The notes beneath the pieces are model-generated. The model was not told where the DNA came from, did not search any database, and was given only the letters and a program-made list of their open reading frames with translations. Of a DNA stretch of 64,000 bases, positions 56,163 through 63,194 are shown one piece after another (the first letter of the stretch is position 1; each line of letters begins with the position of its first letter). Made by a program: the position numbers and the translations under genes. Origin of the DNA: Zoogloea sp. LCSB751 (GTDB lineage Bacteria > Pseudomonadota > Gammaproteobacteria > Burkholderiales > Rhodocyclaceae); NCBI RefSeq assembly GCF_002028455.1, contig NZ_MWUM01000002.1:248001-312000 (forward strand), given 5' to 3'.

Positions 56163-57346
56163 GGCAGGCACAGGGCGATGTCGTCCGGGCTTGTGCTGTT
56201 GGGCACAACGGATATCTGTGCGGGCAACGCGTGCAATTGGCCGGCGGAGAGGGCGGTCAGGGTCGATGCTTCGAGATACTGGGTCGTCATCAGTTTGTCC
56301 TGAGGGCTGATCCGTTGTTGCAGGAGTGCTGTGCTGCGCCGTTCGCCACCAAATAGCAGGACGCCCCGGCATGGACCCTCGGGCGAGGTCAGGCAGGCGC
56401 TTCCACTGGAACAGCGCCCATAGCGCATGAGTTCGCTCCAGTTGCTTGCAGCATCGCGCTTCTCCGGGTGGGTGCAAGAGCCGCTCAGGGTGCTCAGGGG
56501 GGGGACGTTACCGAGTTGGAGAGGGCCGTGGTGCTGCGGAGTCGGCGGAATCGGCAGGCCGGTTTTCTCCAGGCAATCGGCAACGGCCTGCAGATTGGTC
56601 TGCAGGTGCTGGGCGTAATCGGAGCGCCGTTTCAATTGATCGAAGATCTCCCCGCTGGTCAGGCTCACCAGTCGGTCATTGTTCGTGGCCGTTTCGAGGT
56701 GTACGTCGACGATCCCGTTGCCCGTGTTGCCGAGCACTTCCAGATAGTGTTCCAGCTGCGCCCCCGGGCCGTCACCGCAGCGCCCCTGGCCGGCCGTACG
56801 GTGTTGCTGGGGAAGAGGCGGACCAGGGGCGAAGACGATGGCTGCCGCGAGCCCTTGCTGATCACCGGGCAGCGTGATGGGGTGGCCGTCCCGATCGATA
56901 AGACGGAACTCGCCGATGCTGTCCCAATTCACCGTGTCGGCCTTGGGGTTGTTCTTGAAGCTGCCGGAAACGGCGTACCACAGGCATTCTCCCGAGCCGT
57001 CGCGCAGGTCTGGCAGATTGAGCGTCAGGTAGGGCAGACGTCCGATGCTGGGCTGACCCTTCGTTCCACAGGTTTCGGCTGAGCCATCGCCGTCCAGGTC
57101 TGGGCACGGGAGGTAACCGAAGTCGGCGTTGGGGTGTTCGCCGTTGCGGTAGTTGGCGGCGAAGCCGAGGAGGGCGTCCCTGGCCATCTCAAGGGCGCGG
57201 GTGGTCTGAGTTTCCCGTTTCAGGTTGCGGGCCGCCCGGTCTGCTCCATTGTCGGCATGTGCCAGTAGCCAGCCGAGCCCACCCAGCGACAGCAGGACGA
57301 TCAGGATGGGGAGCACCAGGCCTTGCTGACGGCGGGCGGCGGTCAT
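56159..57346 (-). CDS. Large PilX-like membrane-anchored protein of the pseudopilin operon
   Basis: A 395-aa protein with a short basic N-terminus and one long hydrophobic helix (QQGLVLPILIVLLSLGGLGWLLAH), then a large globular region rich in Cys (LPCPDLDGDGSAETCG, GECLWYAVSG, SCTHPEK, GRCSSGSACLTSPEGPC). It lacks the canonical G^FxxxE pilin site but resembles PilX/GspK-style minor proteins in layout. LPCPDLDGDGSAE looks like a calcium-binding DxDxDG-type loop. Stop and start overlap both neighbours by four bases, so it is certainly part of the operon. Function unknown. Confidence 0.7.
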   Translation of the reverse strand: MTAARRQQGLVLPILIVLLSLGGLGWLLAHADNGADRAARNLKRETQTTRALEMARDALLGFAANYRNGEHPNADFGYLPCPDLDGDGSAETCGTKGQPSIGRLPYLTLNLPDLRDGSGECLWYAVSGSFKNNPKADTVNWDSIGEFRLIDRDGHPITLPGDQQGLAAAIVFAPGPPLPQQHRTAGQGRCGDGPGAQLEHYLEVLGNTGNGIVDVHLETATNNDRLVSLTSGEIFDQLKRRSDYAQHLQTNLQAVADCLEKTGLPIPPTPQHHGPLQLGNVPPLSTLSGSCTHPEKRDAASNWSELMRYGRCSSGSACLTSPEGPCRGVLLFGGERRSTALLQQRISPQDKLMTTQYLEASTLTALSAGQLHALPAQISVVPNSTSPDDIALCLP

Positions 57347-57681
57347 GGCCGGGCCGTTGAGGATGGGTTGCCGACCTGCAGGCGATGGGTTTGTCCGTCG
57401 GCGGTGGTGACGCTGACGGATGCGTCCTGCGGGTGGATTTGCCGAGGCGAGGCGGGCACCGCCTTGCCGTCCAGGAACAGTGTCGGCGGGCCATTGCTGC
57501 GGGTGATGAAGCCATCGAGGCGCGGCGGTGACGCGGTGCGCGGGGCGGCACGCCGTTCACGGTCGATCTGTAGGCGCTCTGCGGGAGAGAAGAACAGCTT
57601 CCCCAGCGGCTCGCCGTGGGCCTTGCCAGATATGGCGAGCCAGGCTCCAATCAATATGAGGCATGTCGAGTGAGTATTCAT
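57343..57681 (-). CDS. Small secreted protein heading the pseudopilin operon
   Basis: A 112-aa protein with a signal peptide (CLILIGAWLAISGKAHG) and a basic mature region that contains FSPAERLQIDRERRAA, then FLDGKAVPASP and DGQTHRLQVG. No domain recognised, though the pattern F-S-x-x-x-R-x-x-L-D-x-x-R...DG is seen in small periplasmic proteins linked to type IV pilus or type II secretion clusters. It overlaps the next gene by ATGA and has no recognised promoter. Confidence 0.65.
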   Translation of the reverse strand: MNTHSTCLILIGAWLAISGKAHGEPLGKLFFSPAERLQIDRERRAAPRTASPPRLDGFITRSNGPPTLFLDGKAVPASPRQIHPQDASVSVTTADGQTHRLQVGNPSSTARP

Positions 57682-57750
57682 TTCGACATGAATTTAGCAT
57701 AAATCGTGCGCTGCGCAAGGCGCCGCATGTGGGTGCCGTGCTGCGTGCCC

Positions 57751-59547
57751 TCAGGCTCCTGCGGCGATGACCCGATTCTTGCCGGAGCGCTTGGCGATGT
57801 ACATGGCCTTGTCGGCGCGATCGATGGCGCCCTCAGGCGATTCGTGCTCGTAGAGTTCGGCAACACCGGCGCTGAAGGTGATCAGCAGCTTCTGTTGGCG
57901 GGCCAGGAAGAAGCGCTTGGTGAGAGCGCGTTGCAGGCGGGTCAGTGTGGCGACGGCACTTTCCAGCGAGGTGTCCGGCAGGAGAATGACAAACTCTTCG
58001 CCGCCGTAACGGGCGACGGAGTCCTGGGGGCGCATGTTCTCGCGGACCACGTCCACCAGATGCTGGAGGGCTTCGTCGCCGGTCTGGTGGCCATGGACGT
58101 CGTTGATCTGCTTGAAATTGTCCACGTCCAGCAGCCCGATGCAGAGGGCCGTACCGCGACGCCGGGCGAGGGCCGTTTCACGGGCCAGGGCTTCGTCCAG
58201 TCCCTTCCGGTTGAGCACGCCGGTCAGCGGATCGTGACGGATCATCTCGCTGGTCTGTTCCAGTTCGAGCTGCAACCGGGTGATTTCCGCATTGGCATCG
58301 TTGACCCGTGAGTGCAGTTCTTCGATCTCGTTGCGGGAGCGTAGTGTGGATTCCTGTACGGTGCGGGTCTCGCGCATGACTTCGGCAATGACGTCGGTCA
58401 GTTCGCCGATATTGGCTGCGCTCTCGATGCGCTTTGCGCACTGTTCGATCTTGTCGTGATACTCGCCGGTGGATTCGGAAAAATCGCCCAGCCGATCGAC
58501 GAAGCTGGCCAGCATCTGCTTCAGCCGGCTTTGGGCGTCACTCAGTTCAAGCTTGATGGCTCCCTGGCGATGGATCACGTCGCGCAGGCGACTTTCCAGC
58601 TCGCCCAGGGTGCGGACATCCAGCGGCCGCTCGAACATCTCACCCATCAAGACGATCTGGCCGCGCAGCCAGCGATCGTCGAGGACCAGTTCGCTGATGT
58701 TTTCGAGAAGAAGTTGCAGCACCCGTTGCAGGGCATCGCGTACTGCGTGCTGGTCTTCCGCGATCCACTCGAGGCTGGTACGCAGCTTGTCCAGGCGTTC
58801 GAGCAGCGTACTGAAGGGAACGCTGCCGGGCTCCTGGCGCAGCAGTGCGGAAAGGTCGCGTGCCTCCGCAGACTGCTGGGTGTTGATGAGTTGAGGCTGG
58901 TTGGCAAGGCTGTCGAGCAGCACTGCCAGTAGGTCTGCGTACGCTGGGGCGGGGGCGCCGGTGGATGGGCCGTCTTCGGCTGCCGGTGTGTCGTCGGCCG
59001 TTGGGGGCAAGGCCTCGCCCGGTTCCGCCTCGTCTTCGCTGTTGCGGCTCCAGGCGCGGAGCAGGCCTTGCAGCCGCTCGAAGAGTTTGGCCGGATTGCC
59101 GGCGGAGCTGGTCAGGACTCGCTCCAGCATCTCCCGTTTGCGGGCCTGGGTCAGACCGGTCTGGCGACGATCCCATTCGGTAATCAGGTCGCGAAGCAAG
59201 GGGGCCCAGTTGAGCTCGGGTTTGCTGGGGATCGAGAACTTGTCGACCAGGAGCGTACGTAGCGCGGACCATTCGCCCTGGGCAACGGCAGTCTCGAAAT
59301 CGAGCGCCAGGCGCAAGGCTTCCTGGTTGTTGCGGGGCAGGGCCGCGGCAATCTGCTTGAGGGAGCGCTCCGGGAAAACGTCCTCGGCTACCGAGCCGGC
59401 GATCTCGTGATAGAGCGCCCGGTAATTGTCGGGGGTCGGGGCGATGCGTCGCAGCGCAAGTTGACGCAGCGTTTCACGGGCAACTTCAGAGGGTTGACTG
59501 GTGTCGGTCATCTGCGGGCGGCGCAACGGGGGAGGGCGTTGGATCAT
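57751..59547 (-). CDS. Diguanylate cyclase (GGDEF) with N-terminal helical region
   Basis: A 598-aa cytosolic enzyme making c-di-GMP from GTP. No membrane segments. Residues about 15-390 are helical and unrecognised, with the pattern ALRRIAPTPDNYRALYHEIAG near the start; a coiled coil (about 390-440) leads into the C-terminal GGDEF domain: HDPLTGVLNRKGLDEAL, DVDNFKQINDVHGHQTGD, the active loop GGEEF, and an inhibitory I-site RPQD five residues before it. ATG 59547 has AGGA six bases upstream; ATG 59511 is an alternative start. Together with the HD-GYP and PilZ proteins upstream it could close a c-di-GMP circuit. Confidence 0.92.
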   Translation of the reverse strand: MIQRPPPLRRPQMTDTSQPSEVARETLRQLALRRIAPTPDNYRALYHEIAGSVAEDVFPERSLKQIAAALPRNNQEALRLALDFETAVAQGEWSALRTLLVDKFSIPSKPELNWAPLLRDLITEWDRRQTGLTQARKREMLERVLTSSAGNPAKLFERLQGLLRAWSRNSEDEAEPGEALPPTADDTPAAEDGPSTGAPAPAYADLLAVLLDSLANQPQLINTQQSAEARDLSALLRQEPGSVPFSTLLERLDKLRTSLEWIAEDQHAVRDALQRVLQLLLENISELVLDDRWLRGQIVLMGEMFERPLDVRTLGELESRLRDVIHRQGAIKLELSDAQSRLKQMLASFVDRLGDFSESTGEYHDKIEQCAKRIESAANIGELTDVIAEVMRETRTVQESTLRSRNEIEELHSRVNDANAEITRLQLELEQTSEMIRHDPLTGVLNRKGLDEALARETALARRRGTALCIGLLDVDNFKQINDVHGHQTGDEALQHLVDVVRENMRPQDSVARYGGEEFVILLPDTSLESAVATLTRLQRALTKRFFLARQQKLLITFSAGVAELYEHESPEGAIDRADKAMYIAKRSGKNRVIAAGA

Positions 59548-59701
59548 CCGGCGTCCTGGTTCTCTGGGTGATCGGACCGGTCCAAACTCGGGTCTCTGGA
59601 AAAATCGTGCTCAATGCGGTTGCGCCGATAACGGCCGGCAGGGCAGGGTCTTGAGCCAGATGGTAGCCCAATATGCAAAAAATGGTGACGGCGGGTCATG
59701 C

Positions 59702-60343
59702 TTATTCGGCGAGACCGTGTTTGAGTCCGTAGTGGGTGAGTTCGGCGTTGTTGCGCAGGTTCATTTTTTCGAGCAGTCGTGCCCGGTAAACGCTGACCGT
59801 CTTCACGCTGAGATTGAGGGCCTCGGCTATTTCGGTCGGGGTCTTGCCGGACGCGATCAGGCACAGGGTCTGGTATTCCCGGTCGGACAGCTTTTCGTGG
59901 GCGGGGCGTTCGCTATCCCTGCCGATGGCGTTGACCAACTCTTCGGCCAGGGAGGGGCTGACATATTTCTTGCCGCTGGCCACCTGACGGATGGCGGTGA
60001 CCAGCAGGTCGGGGGCGCTCTGTTTGGTGAGGTAGCCCGCCGCCCCGGCTTTGAGGGCACGGATCGCATACAACTCTTCCGGATACATGCTGAGGATCAG
60101 CACGGGCAGGCGGGGAAACTCCTTCTTGATCAACTTGAGTGCGTCGATGCCGTTGCGATCTGGCATCGAGACGTCCATCAACACCACGTCCCATTCGCCA
60201 CCGCGGACCATCTGCACGGCCTCCACGCCGTTGTCGGCTTCGCCGGCGACGGTCAGGTCGGGAGTGTCGGAAAGGATCTGACGCAAGCCCTGGCGGACGA
60301 TCGCGTGATCATCCGCAATCAGGACACGAAGCGGTTTGCTCAT
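59702..60343 (-). CDS. NarL/FixJ-family response regulator
   Basis: A 213-aa regulator with an intact receiver (IADDH, acceptor Asp in VVLMDVSMPDRNG, Lys in YLTKQ) and a LuxR-type helix-turn-helix (LSDREYQTLCLIASGKTPTEIAEALNLSVKTVSVYRARLLEKM). It overlaps the kinase gene upstream by ATGA, so the pair is co-translated and cognate. Its target genes are unknown. Confidence 0.94.
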   Translation of the reverse strand: MSKPLRVLIADDHAIVRQGLRQILSDTPDLTVAGEADNGVEAVQMVRGGEWDVVLMDVSMPDRNGIDALKLIKKEFPRLPVLILSMYPEELYAIRALKAGAAGYLTKQSAPDLLVTAIRQVASGKKYVSPSLAEELVNAIGRDSERPAHEKLSDREYQTLCLIASGKTPTEIAEALNLSVKTVSVYRARLLEKMNLRNNAELTHYGLKHGLAE

Positions 60344-61902
60344 GGACGGGGTTTCCTGTCGTCTTTCGGCTGTTCTTCAGGCGTTGCAGGGTGTAGTGGA
60401 GCACGCAGAACGAGGCGGGTTCCCTGCGGTTTGGCCGGGCCGACTTCAAGCTGTCCTCCCAGGCTGGCGAGCCGTTCGCGGATGCCGCGCAGACCGAAGG
60501 AGTGGGGTTTCAGAAGATCGTCCGCTGCAATGCCGCAACCATCATCAGCGATCTCGAGCAGTGCGTCCTCCCCGTCCTGCAGTAGGCGCACACTCACTTG
60601 GCTGGCCCGGGCATGTTTGCTGACATTGGTCAGCGCCTCCTGGAAGATCCGGAAAAAGGCCAGCGCGGTATCGTAAGCCGGCGTGAGGTCGTGGTCGGTG
60701 CACAGAATGTTACAGGCGATGCCTGTGCGCTGGGCGAAGTCTTCGCCTTGGGATTCAATGGCGGCAGCCAGTCCGAAGTCCTTGAGGATGCCCGGGCGTA
60801 GTTCGCGGGTCACACGGCCCGCCGTGGCGATCGCATCGTCGAGCATGCGCGTGACATTGCGGGCGCCGGCCATGGCCTGGCCGGGATTGTCGCGCAGTTT
60901 CGCCTCCAGGCGCGCAATCTCGAATTTCATCGCCACCAGCGTTCCGCCGAGGACGTCGTGGACGTCCCGGGCGATGCGTTCCCGCTCGTCTTCCTTGATG
61001 CGCTGCAGGTGGTTCGACAAGGCTGCGAGCTGACCGCGGGACTCCCGCAGGTCGGCCTCAACCCGCTTGCTGTGGGTGATGTTCCACATCACCCCTTCCC
61101 ATACCACGTTGCCGTTCTCGGACAGGCGTGGAGAGCTGCGCAGGTTGATCCATTTCTGTTCCCCGGACGGCAACTGGATGCGTCCTTCCCAGTTGAGTGT
61201 GCACAACTGGTCGGCAGAGCTGGCTGCGGCGGCCACAAAGCCTGGCAGGTCCTCGTCGAGGAGCCAGGTCATCCAGCTCGCCGAGCCGCCGACGAGTTCG
61301 TCGGCCCCGGTGCCGAAGAGCATGGCGGCCGCCTCGCTGAGGTACTGGAAACCGAGCATGCCGTCCGGTGTATAGCCCATCTGGAAGACAACGCCGGGGA
61401 TGTTGTCGGTGAGGGCGCGCAGACGGGCTTCGCTCTGGCGCAGGGTCTGCTCGGCAAGGCGCTTTTCCCGGCGGTTGGCAACCTCGCGCAGTTCCCGCTC
61501 GACGGCGGGAATCAGCCGGTCGAGTTTGCGTTTGCTGAGGTAATCGTGGGCTCCGGCGCGCATGGCGGCAATCGCTTCGTCTTCCTGCATGAAGTCGGAG
61601 ACGATGATGAAAGGGAGGTCGAGGGTGAGTTCCCGCACGATGCCAAGGGCGGCCAGCATGCTGCAGCCGGGCAGATTGTGGTTGCACAGGATGACGTCCC
61701 AGTGTTCCCGCTGGAAGGCCTCGCGGAGCTCCGTCTCCGATGTCAGGCGTCGATGTCGGGGCGCGTAGCCGGCAGATCGGAAGCGCTGCAACAGCAGGCG
61801 CATGTCGCTTTCGGAGTCTTCTATGAACAGCAGGCTGATCGGGGGCTTGCCGGTGCTGCTTGTTTCGACGGGGAGGGCCTCTACTGGGGGCGCAATGGAC
61901 AT
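60340..61902 (-). CDS. Sensor histidine kinase (degenerate REC-PAS-HisKA_3-HATPase)
   Basis: A 520-aa soluble kinase of the NarX-like HisKA_3 family. N-terminal receiver-like domain (about 22-140; LLFIEDSESD), whose acceptor position in VILCNHNLPG is Asn instead of Asp; a PAS domain (about 160-290); the HisKA_3 motif ERERIARDVHDVLGGTL with the phospho-His; and HATPase_c with QEALTNVSKHARA and GLRGIRERLASLGG. ATG 61902 (MSIAPPVEALPVE) gives a sensible start; the frame to 62034 runs into the tRNA leader. Partner of the following NarL-type regulator. Confidence 0.92.
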   Translation of the reverse strand: MSIAPPVEALPVETSSTGKPPISLLFIEDSESDMRLLLQRFRSAGYAPRHRRLTSETELREAFQREHWDVILCNHNLPGCSMLAALGIVRELTLDLPFIIVSDFMQEDEAIAAMRAGAHDYLSKRKLDRLIPAVERELREVANRREKRLAEQTLRQSEARLRALTDNIPGVVFQMGYTPDGMLGFQYLSEAAAMLFGTGADELVGGSASWMTWLLDEDLPGFVAAAASSADQLCTLNWEGRIQLPSGEQKWINLRSSPRLSENGNVVWEGVMWNITHSKRVEADLRESRGQLAALSNHLQRIKEDERERIARDVHDVLGGTLVAMKFEIARLEAKLRDNPGQAMAGARNVTRMLDDAIATAGRVTRELRPGILKDFGLAAAIESQGEDFAQRTGIACNILCTDHDLTPAYDTALAFFRIFQEALTNVSKHARASQVSVRLLQDGEDALLEIADDGCGIAADDLLKPHSFGLRGIRERLASLGGQLEVGPAKPQGTRLVLRAPLHPATPEEQPKDDRKPRP

Positions 61903-62047
61903 GGGGCGATCGGCGTGCTGCGCGATTGGATCGGTTTGTTTATAATCCGCCCCTCGCTCGGGGCTTGGCTGTCTTAAAGGATAGTGCAGGCGTGCCTTTT
62001 TAGTCCATGTCGATACGACTGGGCGGAAAAACAAGGCACAGGACGAT

Positions 62048-62103
62048 GCCGGTGTAGCTCAGTTGGTAGAGCAGCGCACTTGTAATGCGAAGGTCGAGGG
62101 TTC
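62048..62103 (+). pseudogene. tRNA-Thr (anticodon UGU) truncated in the T-loop
   Basis: The sequence follows a tRNA-Thr from base 1: acceptor arm GCCGGTG, D-arm GCTC-AGTTGGTA-GAGC, anticodon arm with loop CTTGTAA (anticodon TGT), variable AGGTC, T-stem GAGGG, then TTC. After TTC (62103) the expected GAATCC and acceptor complement CACCGGC are missing and unrelated sequence begins. The 3' end is not found within the next few hundred bases. A TATAAT lies about 100 bp upstream (61941-61946). This is consistent with an integration junction inside the tRNA, but the tRNA is not rebuilt at this end. Confidence 0.85.
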
Positions 62104-62495
62104 TTATTGGGGGTAGGTGTTAGTGCATATTAGACATCATAATATGAACCACTCTGCCACAGTCTTACAAGGTCTGCGATTGTCGATTTAATCCTGAACT
62201 TGGATGTCTTGTTTAAGACGCGCCAGGCACTGATTCGATAGATTTTTGCTAAGCGCAGACGTGTTCCTGGATGGTCTTGCTATGCCGCTGATGCCAGCTA
62301 GCTGATGCAGTGCGGCGTGAACGTATGGTTAAGGGCTAGGCTCGACCAGCTGTAGTACGGTCCGTGCTGCCGAGGTGTAAGGTCAGGTCCCGACCCAAGC
62401 TGACGTTCAGAGACAGGCGGCTCCTACGTCAGCTTGGTGCCTCAAGGAGGCATCCGAAAGCAGCATACCAATTGACCACGACCGCAGCCGTGGGT
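62104..62495. other. Non-coding start of the presumed island
   Basis: 392 bp without a credible gene: frames are short and lack ribosome sites. Base composition is lower in G+C than the flanking chromosome. It includes the inverted repeat at 62395-62437 and the small hairpin TGCCTC-AAG-GAGGCA (62438-62452), and ends in the 3' end of the HNH gene. Confidence 0.6.
62395..62437. repeat. 12-bp perfect inverted repeat near the island edge
   Basis: CCAAGCTGACGT (62395-62406) and ACGTCAGCTTGG (62426-62437) are exact reverse complements around a 19-base loop. Directly after comes a second hairpin (62438-62452). It lies between the cut tRNA and the 3' end of the HNH gene and could be a terminator region, a recombinase site or part of a structured RNA. 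Confidence 0.75.
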
Positions 62496-63188
62496 CTAAT
62501 CGTCATTGAGCTGCCCACATCCTACGCAAATCGCCCCATTCCATCCTGCGCTCATGCCACAAGTTGGGCAGCTGAAGCTCGAATGAACTTGGTTGCCTGA
62601 TGGCTGATATCCCACCCCGTACGGCCCCTTGGTGATGCGCAACCGTCCGTTGTCACTGAGCACTTCGAATGGTCCACCTAGGTGTATCGGCTGGTCGACC
62701 ATCTCTGGTGCACGATGACGTATATGGAACGGGACAAACCATTTCACAAGTCTCGCCACTGCTTCGCTATGACCCGCCAACGCCCCGGACTCACCAGCGC
62801 GCTCTACCGAATTCAACAATTCAGCTATCTCTGCTTCCCGCACAATCTCCGCGACAAGACGCACAACCTGTTCAGTTTTCGTTGCTGCCCGGCTTAGGGT
62901 GCGCTGGATGAGCGGCGTAGGCTCGAACACCTCAGCCCCCTTGTCAATATTGCACTTGGCACAAGATGGAAGCCAATTGGCATATGAGTTCAGGTTGAAG
63001 TCTGCTGGTAGCCCCATTTCGACTAGCACTTCCTTCAGGCGCTCTGGTGTGTTGAGCAGGCTCTCAGGAATAACGTGGTCGACGTGCATTGAAGTCAAAT
63101 CGATGGGCTTCTTGCACTGATAGCACTTCTCGCCGTGAACGGTGAAGATGGCATATCGTTGTTTTGCGGAGAATCGGTATTTAGCCAC
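62496..63188 (-). CDS. HNH endonuclease with C-terminal zinc ribbon
   Basis: A 230-aa protein. The N-terminal HNH nuclease (1-85) has Cys22-x2-Cys25, Asp37-His38 in HVDHVIPE, Asn71, and Cys76-x2-Cys79 with Asn80 and Lys83-Gly84, the complete zinc-supported HNH pattern. A middle region (about 90-200) is unrecognised. The last 27 residues form a zinc ribbon (Cys207-x2-Cys210, Cys221-x2-Cys224). GTG 63188 lies six bases after the TAG of the HerA-like gene, so the two are co-transcribed. No transposase or intron signature accompanies it. Composition is lower in G+C than the chromosome to the left. Confidence 0.82.
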   Translation of the reverse strand: MAKYRFSAKQRYAIFTVHGEKCYQCKKPIDLTSMHVDHVIPESLLNTPERLKEVLVEMGLPADFNLNSYANWLPSCAKCNIDKGAEVFEPTPLIQRTLSRAATKTEQVVRLVAEIVREAEIAELLNSVERAGESGALAGHSEAVARLVKWFVPFHIRHRAPEMVDQPIHLGGPFEVLSDNGRLRITKGPYGVGYQPSGNQVHSSFSCPTCGMSAGWNGAICVGCGQLNDD

Positions 63189-63194
63189 GGTATT

